A stretch of DNA of 22,074 nt from Desulfobacca acetoxidans (GTDB taxonomy: Bacteria; Desulfobacterota; Desulfobaccia; Desulfobaccales; 0-14-0-80-60-11): assembly GCA_022736495.1 (NCBI GenBank), contig DZCR01000044.1, forward strand, positions 1-22,074, written 5' to 3'. Position 1 is the first letter of the stretch. Each line of letters begins with the position of its first letter. The translations under genes and the position numbers were made by a program. The notes under the pieces were generated by a model. It searched no databases. It had not been told where the DNA came from and saw nothing but the letters and a program-made list of their open reading frames with translations. This document shows positions 1 to 7,134 of this stretch, piece after piece.

Positions 1-199
1 TGGCCTCGGTCTGTGCCCAGGGGAGGAGGACAACGAGTTCTATAGGATTACGGAGGGGCATGGGGGCAGGGGACTCCAACTTGGCGCCCATAGCGCTAAT
101 ATCTAACAAAAAGGCATCGCTTACTGGCTGACCGTTGATCTTGGTCACCACCATTTTTGCCGTGTAACGCTGCGCTTGTCTTCCTATCCTTTGCTTCAT
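1..199 (-). CDS. PilZ-domain protein, N-terminal part (runs off the left edge)
   Basis: The reverse strand reads from an ATG at 199 without a stop to base 1, giving the first 66 residues of a longer protein. Two motifs used by PilZ domains to bind cyclic di-GMP are visible and correctly spaced: RxxxR at residues 7-11 (RQAQR) and DxSxxG at residues 33-38 (DISAMG). The short strand between them (residues 15-28) fits the beta-barrel start. PilZ proteins act as c-di-GMP receptors controlling motility, biofilm or polysaccharide export; which output applies cannot be told here because the rest is missing. The frame stays open upstream to about 247, but no better start is seen. There is no clear Shine-Dalgarno sequence at the right distance. 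The family call is good for a fragment; the start is less sure. Confidence 0.72.
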   Translation of the reverse strand, partial: MKQRIGRQAQRYTAKMVVTKINGQPVSDAFLLDISAMGAKLESPAPMPLRNPIELVVLLPWAQTEA

Positions 200-387
200 C
201 CTGAATACTCGCAGGTTTTTACCGGCCAGAAGCCAGGCTCCTGAGAATCATGTTTTTTAGAAAATAACTTGGATATGAGATTATGCGTCGGCCTTGGCCA
301 CCAAGGAATAATTGGTTTTTAGTACCTTCTCTTCCCTAATTTATGCCGGATAAGTTTCCTCTATTGATAACTGATTTGTCTTGCGGC

Positions 388-396
388 TGATATAAT
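388..396 (+). promoter_or_regulatory. Extended -10 promoter for trxB
   Basis: The sequence TGATATAAT at 388-396 is a perfect extended -10 element (TGn followed by TATAAT). No good -35 hexamer lies 16-18 bases upstream, which is usual for extended -10 promoters. Transcription would start near 403, leaving a leader of about 150 nt before the trxB ATG at 557. Confidence 0.55.
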
Positions 397-430
397 AGCA
401 CAAATTTGGAGCCAAGGGTACCTCTCGTTC

Positions 431-477
431 ACCCCAAAGATTTCAAGGGGTTAGGCTTAAGAGCGTAACCCCTTTTT
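431..477 (+). promoter_or_regulatory. Terminator-like hairpin with a competing upstream hairpin in the trxB leader
   Basis: AAGGGGTTA at 445-453 pairs perfectly with TAACCCCTT at 466-474 (9 bp stem, 12 nt loop). It is followed by a short T run ending at 477, so it looks like an intrinsic terminator. No rightward gene lies upstream for it to end, and it sits between the trxB promoter and the trxB start. An alternative pairing, ACCCC (431-435) with GGGGT (447-451), would use up the same G run and prevent the terminator. Both structures are visible; the attenuation role is inference. Confidence 0.4.
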
Positions 478-556
478 GGATCTTTAACCTTGACGCGGAC
501 AAGAGCAATGCGGATATTAATGCCATTAATCTATTTTTATGAAAAAGGAGCCTACG

Positions 557-1516
557 ATGTCTGAGGCTGAAATTTTTGATCTGATCATTGTGGGAGGCGG
601 TCCTGGCGGCCTCACTGCCGGTCTCTATGCTATGCGGGCCGCACTCAAGACCTTGTTGATCGAGAAAGGCCTGCCCGGCGGCCAGATCAACTTGACGGAA
701 AGCGTGGAAAACTATCCCGGGTTTGAAACTATCAGCGGTTTTGAGCTATCCCAGAAAATTGCCCAGCATGCCCAGTCTTATGGCTTGCAAGTGAGGCAGG
801 AGGAAGTGGCGGCAGTGGAGCCGGGACTAGATGTCCACTCCGTCCGCCTGGCCAATGGCGAAGTTCTGTCGGCTTACGCCGTTATTCTCGCTACCGGCGG
901 TAGCCCCCGCAAGCTCAACGTCCCAGGCGAAACGGACTATTACGGCAAGGGGGTTTCCTACTGCGCCACCTGCGATGGCTTCTTTTTCCGGGACAAGACT
1001 GTGGTGGTCGTGGGTGGCGGCGACACGGCCTTGGAGGAAGCTCTCTATCTCGCCAAGATCACGCGGCGGGTTTACCTGGCCCACCGCCGGGACGCCTTCC
1101 GGGCCAGCCGGATTTTGCAGCAACAGGCCTTGGCCGAGCCCAAAATCGACGTCCTCTGGAACACGATTGTCACCGAAGTCAAGGCCAATGACCAGGGAGT
1201 TGCCGCGGTGACGCTTCAAGATACGCAGACCCGCGAGAGCCGGGATCTGGCCGCGGACGGGGTGTTCATCTTTATCGGTTTTGTTCCCAACAATCAACTG
1301 GTGCCGGCCGGAATCCGGATGGACCACGACGGCTATGTGGTAACTGATGAGAAGTGCGAGACGAATATGGCCGGAATCTTTGTCATCGGCGATTTACGGC
1401 AGAAATACGCCAAGCAAATCATCCTGGCCGCCGCGGATGGCTGCACCGCGGCTCTGGCCGCGGCCCTCTGTGTGGAAATGAAAAAGGCGGGGCAGGCCTG
1501 CCTGACTCAAAAATAA
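557..1516 (+). CDS. trxB: Thioredoxin-disulfide reductase
   Basis: This flavoenzyme uses NADPH to reduce thioredoxin in the cytoplasm. From the ATG at 557 it has 319 residues, a normal length for low-molecular-weight TrxB. Motifs in order: FAD-binding GGGPGG at residues 13-18; redox-active CATC at 136-139; NADPH-binding GGGDTA at 153-158 with HRRDxFRA at 176-183 for the 2'-phosphate; and a C-terminal FAD motif GIFVIGDLRQK. An ATG at 539 also opens the frame, but a GGAG at 547-550 lies 6 nt before the ATG at 557, which decides the start. No thioredoxin gene is adjacent. It is transcribed alone, away from the PilZ gene, with an unusual leader. Expression may respond to redox or metabolic state through that leader, but this is inference. 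The NADPH (not NADH) preference follows from the HRR motif and family knowledge. Confidence 0.93.
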   Translation: MSEAEIFDLIIVGGGPGGLTAGLYAMRAALKTLLIEKGLPGGQINLTESVENYPGFETISGFELSQKIAQHAQSYGLQVRQEEVAAVEPGLDVHSVRLANGEVLSAYAVILATGGSPRKLNVPGETDYYGKGVSYCATCDGFFFRDKTVVVVGGGDTALEEALYLAKITRRVYLAHRRDAFRASRILQQQALAEPKIDVLWNTIVTEVKANDQGVAAVTLQDTQTRESRDLAADGVFIFIGFVPNNQLVPAGIRMDHDGYVVTDEKCETNMAGIFVIGDLRQKYAKQIILAAADGCTAALAAALCVEMKKAGQACLTQK

Positions 1517-1556
1517 ATATTCCGGCTTACCAACCCAATCTTGGCGAGATCATCAA

Positions 1557-1586
1557 GGGGGGAAACCCAAGGCTTCCCCCTCCCTT
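1557..1586. terminator. Probable bidirectional terminator between trxB and the lipoprotein gene
   Basis: GGGGGAA at 1558-1564 pairs with TTCCCCC at 1574-1580 around a 9 nt loop, 40 nt after the trxB stop and 35 nt beyond the stop of the convergent lipoprotein gene. The T-rich tail on the right is imperfect (TTATTTATT). Position between two convergent genes supports the call. Confidence 0.5.
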
Positions 1587-1619
1587 ATTTATTGGGAATC
1601 ATCTCGAGGCTGCCCGGGC

Positions 1620-2060
1620 TCATTCGGGTTCGCCCGTCTCCCCTATACCCCACCAGCCGGGACCCCAGCCATACCAGTCCCAGTCATTCATCTGGGCTGC
1701 GGCGTACTGCTCGGCGATCAGTTGCGCTTCTGCGGCCAATTTCTGGAATTTATTGTAGTTCCCTTGGGTTCCAGCATACAGGCAACCACAATTTTTGGCG
1801 TCAGCATAGATATAATAGACTTTGGGACCTTTACTGATCATGAAGACCTGCCTTTGGGGCATGTTATTCAATCGCGCCTTCTGAGCCGGGGTAGCCGGGA
1901 AAACCTGTTTGAAGCCCGCGGCCGAAAGCAACTGTTCGCGAGTTTGCGGCCCCGGCACCCGAGGGGTCATGGACGGGCCGCTGCTGGCACAGCCTAACAG
2001 GGCAAGGCACACCACTGCCAATCCGCTTCCGGTTAGCCACCATTTAATGTTCTTGTGCAT
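1620..2060 (-). CDS. Small lipoprotein of unknown function
   Basis: The ATG at 2060 is preceded by AAGGAG at a spacing of 5, so this start is preferred over an in-frame start at 2177. The 146-residue product begins with a type II signal peptide: positive n-region (MHKNIKWW), hydrophobic core at 11-22, and a lipobox LLGC with the lipidated cysteine at 24. The residue after it is alanine, so outer-membrane sorting is expected. The mature part has a segment with two close cysteines (C91 and C93, NCGCLYAG). This resembles hypothetical lipoproteins I recall with a conserved C-x-CLY-x-G pattern near Y-x-Y-A-D. The tail (residues 126-140) is packed with tryptophan and glycine. It is the last gene of the leftward series. 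No function can be assigned; the lipoprotein call is firm. Confidence 0.8.
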   Translation of the reverse strand: MHKNIKWWLTGSGLAVVCLALLGCASSGPSMTPRVPGPQTREQLLSAAGFKQVFPATPAQKARLNNMPQRQVFMISKGPKVYYIYADAKNCGCLYAGTQGNYNKFQKLAAEAQLIAEQYAAAQMNDWDWYGWGPGWWGIGETGEPE

Positions 2061-2221
2061 ACCATCTCCTTTGGAGGTAAATTGATGAAGCGGCGCAACC
2101 ACCGCCTTCGCCGATACTCCGATATTACCGGTGACAAAATATTTAGCGGTCCTCGCAACGAGAAATCCCCGTCTCATTTTGCGCCGCCGTCAATTCCTTA
2201 ATTTTATGCCTTTCCCCTTGA

Positions 2222-3907
2222 CTATTCCAGGATGACAAACTGCCGGGGCCCCAGTTCGAGTTGGACGCAGACAGACTCGCCTAAACTTCCTGGCACAGCC
2301 TGTATCTTGACGCTGCCTGACTTGCCATAAAGAAACTGCATATCGTCGCCCGCCTGATGGATGGCCTTATCCACCAGGATAAAATCGCGGCGCCCCTGGT
2401 CGGATATATTGTAGGCGACCAGCACCTCGCGGCCATAGAGGTAGCGGGAAAAGGCCAGCGTGTAGTGCGCGCCGTAAGGAAAGCCAAAATGAAGGCCTTC
2501 TCCGGAAATCTGCCGGTAATACATCCGACCGAACCGCAACGGTTCATTGGCCCGCATGACCGCAGCAATCTTGGCGATCTCCTGATAAATCGTGCAGTCC
2601 GGATTTAATAGATTCACCCCGGGGTTGGCCTTATCGAACATGGCCTCGCGCATCTGATTATCGCCGCCCTTGCCTGTGAATCCCTGTTCAGTGCCGTAAT
2701 AAATGCAGGGGGTCCCCAGGCCGCATAAGAGGAAGCCGATGGCGGCAATGACCTGCTCGTCAGGGGCGCCTGCCGCGATGCGACCGCCCGGTTGCCAGAA
2801 GGAGTCGTGATTATCGACAAAGTTCACGAGGTAGCGGCCCACTTCACCCCGGTTCAAGGCGCGCCGGCGTTGGGCCTCCAAACGGTCAAATAAAGTCTGA
2901 GGTCCGTTGAACCCCTTGAGAACCCCGGGGAGAGCCATGGCCAGGCGGAAGTCGAGGATGGAATCGAGGCCGAAGAACACGGTCTTATCCGCGTCGTGGC
3001 GGGAAGTATTCTGGCCGATATAACGGTCCAGGATTTCATCGTCGGCGCTGGCAACTTCGCCGAACAGGAAGAAGTCGCGCTTGCCCAGCGAGTAAGCGTA
3101 TTCCCGGATGTTGGAACAGAAACGCGAGCAGGCCAGTTCCCCCATGTGTTTGACGGCATCAACCCGGAAGCCGTCGACATCTGCTTCCCGAATCCAGTAG
3201 CAGTGCGCCTTGATCAAGATATTGATAAGTTCCGAGCCCGACGCATCGTCGTCATTGGCATAATCTTTCAGGGTCACGATGTCGCCGTGCTGGTTTTCCG
3301 GATAGGTATCATAACCTGAGCCCTGCATCTGGCCGCGGCGATGATAGAGGTGCTCATGACGCAGTTCAATGGGAAGGGGGCGATCGGAGTGCCGCCAAAA
3401 ACCGAAGGGAAATTGGGTGTCATTCCAATAATTATACGTAAAATCACCAGGATAGCCCCAGTTATCACCGGAGTGATTAATCACCACATCCAGGATGATC
3501 CTGAGCGGCTGATCGCGGTGATGGGCCGCATTCACCAAGTCGATCAGATCCTGTTTGGTCCCAAAATGCGGGTCGATATCCAGATAATTATTAATGTTGT
3601 ACCCGTGGTAGGCCTTGGGGTTATTTTCGAAAATCGGCGACAGCCAAATGGCGGTGCATCCCAGACCGGCGATATAATCCAGATTCCGGGTGATGCCTTG
3701 AATGGTGCCGCAATAGAAATCATCGGGAACCTCGATCCCGTGAGAGCGTCCCGGGCGCTTAACCGGGTTCCGGGGGGCGTCGTCATGAAAACGATCCACC
3801 AGCAAGAAGTAAATAAACTCCTCCCGCCACTCCCGGCCGATGTTGAAGTAGGTTTTGCCGGGAATCGGCCTCAACCCGATATCTTGAATGGAGGTTATGC
3901 AAGTCAT
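2222..3907 (-). CDS. Alpha-amylase family (GH13) glycoside hydrolase, cytoplasmic
   Basis: The protein should act on alpha-1,4/1,6-glucans or oligosaccharides by the retaining GH13 mechanism. The start at 3907 is chosen because GGGAGG lies 6 nt upstream; an in-frame start at 3967 has no such site. In the resulting 561 residues, all four GH13 regions are intact: I, DVVINH at 140-145; II, GFRVDAVKH with nucleophile Asp250; III, FLFGEVAS with acid/base Glu284; IV, FVDNHD with Asp368 as the transition-state stabiliser. A C-terminal beta domain follows. No signal peptide is present, so it likely works on internal glycogen or maltodextrin. The motif DFYCGTIQGITRNLDYI near the N-terminus resembles amylases of the neopullulanase/cyclomaltodextrinase type, but the subfamily and exact specificity cannot be fixed from sequence alone. 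It lies 110 nt downstream of rlmD on the same strand. Confidence 0.88.
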   Translation of the reverse strand: MTCITSIQDIGLRPIPGKTYFNIGREWREEFIYFLLVDRFHDDAPRNPVKRPGRSHGIEVPDDFYCGTIQGITRNLDYIAGLGCTAIWLSPIFENNPKAYHGYNINNYLDIDPHFGTKQDLIDLVNAAHHRDQPLRIILDVVINHSGDNWGYPGDFTYNYWNDTQFPFGFWRHSDRPLPIELRHEHLYHRRGQMQGSGYDTYPENQHGDIVTLKDYANDDDASGSELINILIKAHCYWIREADVDGFRVDAVKHMGELACSRFCSNIREYAYSLGKRDFFLFGEVASADDEILDRYIGQNTSRHDADKTVFFGLDSILDFRLAMALPGVLKGFNGPQTLFDRLEAQRRRALNRGEVGRYLVNFVDNHDSFWQPGGRIAAGAPDEQVIAAIGFLLCGLGTPCIYYGTEQGFTGKGGDNQMREAMFDKANPGVNLLNPDCTIYQEIAKIAAVMRANEPLRFGRMYYRQISGEGLHFGFPYGAHYTLAFSRYLYGREVLVAYNISDQGRRDFILVDKAIHQAGDDMQFLYGKSGSVKIQAVPGSLGESVCVQLELGPRQFVILE

Positions 3908-4017
3908 GGGGTTCCTCCCTATCCGCCTGCCGCGCCTCAGTTGCGTACATCCGGGGACGCGGTCCACCCTTTTTGGTAAGTATTTTTCTCAGAAAGTCAA
4001 TCTACATGCAGGATAAT

Positions 4018-5469
4018 TTAATCCAAGTGGCGCAGGCTCAGGTGGGCCACGCCTTCGATATGGGAGGTCTGGGGGAAGAGATCAAAGGGTTGGACGCTGA
4101 TGATATCGTAGCGCTCCTGGAGCAGGGCCAGGTCCCGGGCCAGGGTGGCGGGATTGCACGAGACATAGATGAGGCGTTCAGGCGACAGCGCCAGCAAGGT
4201 CTGCACCACCTGGGGGTGCATGCCGGCTCGGGGCGGGTCGATGATCACCACATCGGGGCGCGGTTCGCTAGCCGAGCCGGAAACAGCCCGCTGGGCCTCC
4301 TGGATCCGCTCCTTCAAATCACCCGCCAGGAACTGGCAATTGTCCAGGCCGTTGAGCCGGCGGTTGACGTAGGCATCGCTTACGGCGGCGGGGTCCAATT
4401 CAAAGCCTGTCACCCGGCGCACGTGCGGGGCTATGGATAAAGCGATGCCGCCGGCGCCGCAGTAGAGATCCCAAACCGCCTCCTGGCCGGTGAACTCGCC
4501 CAGTCGCCGGATGGCGCCGTAAAGGTTTTCAGTGGCCGCGGTGTTGGTTTGAAAAAAAGCCTGGGCCGAGACTCGCACCCGCAAAGCGCCGATCTGCTCT
4601 TCAATATACCCCGGTCCATATAAGGTGCGGCTGGTCTCACCCCAGGCCACCTGGGCTTTTTTCCCGCTGCGGGAGTGCACCAGGGTGGTGATCTCCGGAA
4701 AGCAGGACACCAAGTGAGCGCTCAGGGCCTCCACCGCATCCGCAGCGCCCGCCGCGCTGGTGACTAGATGTACCAGCGTCTGGCCGGTGCGTTTGCCTTC
4801 CCGCACCACCAGGAAGCGCCAAAAGCCCCGATGGGTATGGGGATTATAGGCCGCCAGGCCGCTGGCCCCGCACCAGCGCCGCACCTCCTGCACCATAGCC
4901 GTTGACTGGGAAGATTGCAGAAAGCACTGCTCCACATCGAAAATCCGGTTGCTGGAGTCCCCCACATGCAGCCCCAGGGTGCAGCGGCGGTCTGAGGTTT
5001 TGCCCGCAACCAGGTTATCAGAAGACCTCGGAGCAAAGGTGAACTCCATTTTGTTGCGGTAATAGCGCTGGTCCGGTGAGGCCACGGTCGGCAGGATTTC
5101 CCCGGGCGTCAGTCCCGCCAGGCGCCGGAGGCATTCCTGCACGTGGACCTGCTTCCAGCGCACCTGTTCCGCATAGGCCAGGTCCTGCCATTGGCAGCCG
5201 CCGCAGAGGCCGAAATGAGGGCAAAAAGGCGCCGTATACGCCGGGGACTGCTCTATGACCCGCACGGCCTTGGCTTCGGCGAATTGGGATTTTTTCCGGG
5301 TAATCCGCACCCGCACCTTCTGCCCGGGAACGGCGTGGTCCACGAACACCACGAATCCCTCCACCCGGCCCAGAGCTTTGCCGCCAAAGGCCAGCTTTTC
5401 TATGACCAGATCTATCTCCACCCCCTTGTTCAATGCGTGGAAAGAGACCTTGGGAGGAGGTATGGACAT
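4018..5469 (-). CDS. rlmD: 23S rRNA (uracil-C5)-methyltransferase, RlmD type
   Basis: The enzyme transfers a methyl group from S-adenosylmethionine to C5 of a uridine in 23S rRNA (U1939 in E. coli for RlmD). Features in order (483-residue form): N-terminal TRAM RNA-binding domain at about 15-75; iron-sulfur ligands C83-x5-C89-x2-C92 (CPHFGLCGGC) with a likely fourth at C182; SAM-binding motif DLYCGAGG at 334-341; DPPRAG at 411-416; and the catalytic nucleophile Cys438 in SCNPATLARDL. The start is uncertain: ATG at 5469 has no strong ribosome site, and an in-frame TTG at 5496 would add nine residues. It begins 40 nt after the efflux lipoprotein gene and may share its transcript. The related RlmC/RumB and TrmA enzymes are alternatives; the four-cysteine cluster plus TRAM domain favour RlmD. 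Confidence 0.87.
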   Translation of the reverse strand: MSIPPPKVSFHALNKGVEIDLVIEKLAFGGKALGRVEGFVVFVDHAVPGQKVRVRITRKKSQFAEAKAVRVIEQSPAYTAPFCPHFGLCGGCQWQDLAYAEQVRWKQVHVQECLRRLAGLTPGEILPTVASPDQRYYRNKMEFTFAPRSSDNLVAGKTSDRRCTLGLHVGDSSNRIFDVEQCFLQSSQSTAMVQEVRRWCGASGLAAYNPHTHRGFWRFLVVREGKRTGQTLVHLVTSAAGAADAVEALSAHLVSCFPEITTLVHSRSGKKAQVAWGETSRTLYGPGYIEEQIGALRVRVSAQAFFQTNTAATENLYGAIRRLGEFTGQEAVWDLYCGAGGIALSIAPHVRRVTGFELDPAAVSDAYVNRRLNGLDNCQFLAGDLKERIQEAQRAVSGSASEPRPDVVIIDPPRAGMHPQVVQTLLALSPERLIYVSCNPATLARDLALLQERYDIISVQPFDLFPQTSHIEGVAHLSLRHLD

Positions 5470-5509
5470 GTCAAGGAACCTGCGAAGGTATTGCAATGAT
5501 GGTAATGAC

Positions 5510-7075
5510 CTAATCCGGGCTCACTTCTTTATCCGACAACCGCTTCAACTGGTCAAGGTAAGCCTGATCCTGGTGATCCGGCGGCAACGAGTTCTTCTCC
5601 CAGCCTCCGCCCAAGGCCTTGTAGAGGGCAATCAGGTTGGTGTCCACGGTGTTGGTGCTCTGCACCAGGGCGTTTTCGGTAGTATACAAGTTAAGCTGCG
5701 TGGTGAGGACGTTCAAGAAATCCGTCTTGCCCGCGACATAAAGCTTCATGGCCAGGTCCACCGCCTTCCGGTTATTGGCCACAGCCGTAGTTAAGGATTT
5801 GCGGCGTTGCTGTTCCTTGGCATAGGCCACCAGCGCGGTTTCCACATCCCGCAGGGCGGTCAGCACGGTCTTTTGATAGGTCAGCAGCGCTTGTTCGGTC
5901 AGGGCGTCCTGAACTTTGATGTTATACCTGATGCGGCCACCGGCAAAGATCGGCCAGGTGACGGTCGGGCCGAGCGACCAAAATTTGCTGTTAGACAAAT
6001 TTCCCAGCTTGGTCAGGTCGTTGCTGGAAAAGCCGAAGCTGCCGGTCAGCGAGAACTTGGGGAAGAGGTCGGCGGTGGCCACGCCGATGCGGGCCGTGGC
6101 GGCATGCAACTGGGCTTCGGCCCGGCGGATGTCCGGGCGGCGCCGCAGCAGCTCGGAAGGCAGCCCCACCGGAATTTCCAACGGGTGGGGCGGGATCTGG
6201 CCGGTTTTGGCCAGGTCTTGCTCCAGTGCGGCAGGCTCCCGGCCCAGGAGCACCCCCAGGCTGTAAATGGCCGCCCGGGCCGAGGACTCCAGGGTCGGAA
6301 TCTGGGCCTCGGTTGTGGCTACCTGGGCGTTGGCATTGGCCACGTCCAAGGCTCCCACAAATCCGGCCTCAAACCGCTTCCGGGTGATTTCGGCATTATG
6401 CTTCTGCGCCGCCAGGTTTTTCCGGGCAATGGCAATCTGCTGCTGAAAGCCCCGCAGGTTAAGATAGTTGTTGCCCACCTCGCCAACCATGGTCACCAAA
6501 ACGTCGCGGCGGTCCTCCACCGCGGCCTGGAGATCCGCCCCGGCGGCCTCGATATTCCGGCGGGTGCCCCCGAAAATATCCAACTCCCAACTGGCGTCCA
6601 GACCCACCTGAAATAACTCCCGGAGCCCCCCGGCGGTTGCGAGCGCGGGACCACCCGAAGTAACCGTGGCGCTGGAACTCTGGCTCCGCTGATAAATCAC
6701 CGAGGAATTGAGCCCGGGCCAGAGCGGCGCACCCGCCACCCCCAGGGCCGCCCGGGCCTGGCGGATACGCGCCTCGGCGGTGCGCACATCCAGATTGGAG
6801 CCGATCGCCATCTCCACCAGGGAGGTCAAAGCTGGATCTTGAAAAGTCTGCCACCACTCCACCAGATGCACCGGCTGGTTCGTAGTTTTGCTCGGCTGGG
6901 CCGCGGTCACGGCATTTTGACCGTCCCAGGTGGCCGGGACCTTGGTCACAGGCTTCCGGTAATCAGGCCCCACGGCGCAGCCGGCCAGCAGCGCCATGCC
7001 AACCGTGACCAGGGCTGAGCAAACCAGGGACTTCAGGCACTGGCAGACCAGGCCCTCACCATCCGCAGGCTGCAT
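5510..7075 (-). CDS. Outer-membrane efflux lipoprotein (NodT/OprM, TolC-like family)
   Basis: This is the outer-membrane channel of a tripartite exporter. The 521-residue length fits the NodT subfamily. The signal peptide ends in a lipobox LLAGC with the lipidated cysteine at 33, followed by AVGPDYRKP, the typical start of mature OprM/NodT proteins. The two repeated OEP halves are visible: residues about 75-275 with an alanine-rich coiled coil, and about 305-495, with the signature PSELLRRRPDIRRAEAQL between them. The n-region is acidic (residues 5-7), which is unusual, and no clear ribosome site precedes the ATG, but no other ATG, GTG or TTG lies between it and the hydrophobic core. It starts 59 nt after the MacB-like gene ends and surely works with it. 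The substrate cannot be told. Confidence 0.9.
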   Translation of the reverse strand: MQPADGEGLVCQCLKSLVCSALVTVGMALLAGCAVGPDYRKPVTKVPATWDGQNAVTAAQPSKTTNQPVHLVEWWQTFQDPALTSLVEMAIGSNLDVRTAEARIRQARAALGVAGAPLWPGLNSSVIYQRSQSSSATVTSGGPALATAGGLRELFQVGLDASWELDIFGGTRRNIEAAGADLQAAVEDRRDVLVTMVGEVGNNYLNLRGFQQQIAIARKNLAAQKHNAEITRKRFEAGFVGALDVANANAQVATTEAQIPTLESSARAAIYSLGVLLGREPAALEQDLAKTGQIPPHPLEIPVGLPSELLRRRPDIRRAEAQLHAATARIGVATADLFPKFSLTGSFGFSSNDLTKLGNLSNSKFWSLGPTVTWPIFAGGRIRYNIKVQDALTEQALLTYQKTVLTALRDVETALVAYAKEQQRRKSLTTAVANNRKAVDLAMKLYVAGKTDFLNVLTTQLNLYTTENALVQSTNTVDTNLIALYKALGGGWEKNSLPPDHQDQAYLDQLKRLSDKEVSPD

Positions 7076-7134
7076 ATCTTGGTTCGCGTTCGCCAGCCTA
7101 GCCTCTATTGATCCGGGGTTTCCGGCTCTTCATG

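Larger units (their letters stand above)
200..538. other. Intergenic region between the divergent PilZ and trxB genes
   Basis: No gene is seen in this stretch. It separates the leftward PilZ gene from the rightward trxB gene, so it should hold both promoters. A short inverted repeat, CCTTGG-cca-CCAAGG, lies at 292-306. The trxB promoter and leader hairpins are listed separately. No convincing promoter was found for the PilZ gene. Confidence 0.6.

Noticed and set aside
5807..6616. Open frame of 269 codons on the forward strand inside the outer-membrane channel gene
   Set aside because: Antisense to a well-supported NodT-type lipoprotein gene; Gly/Gln/Arg-rich translation with no domain.
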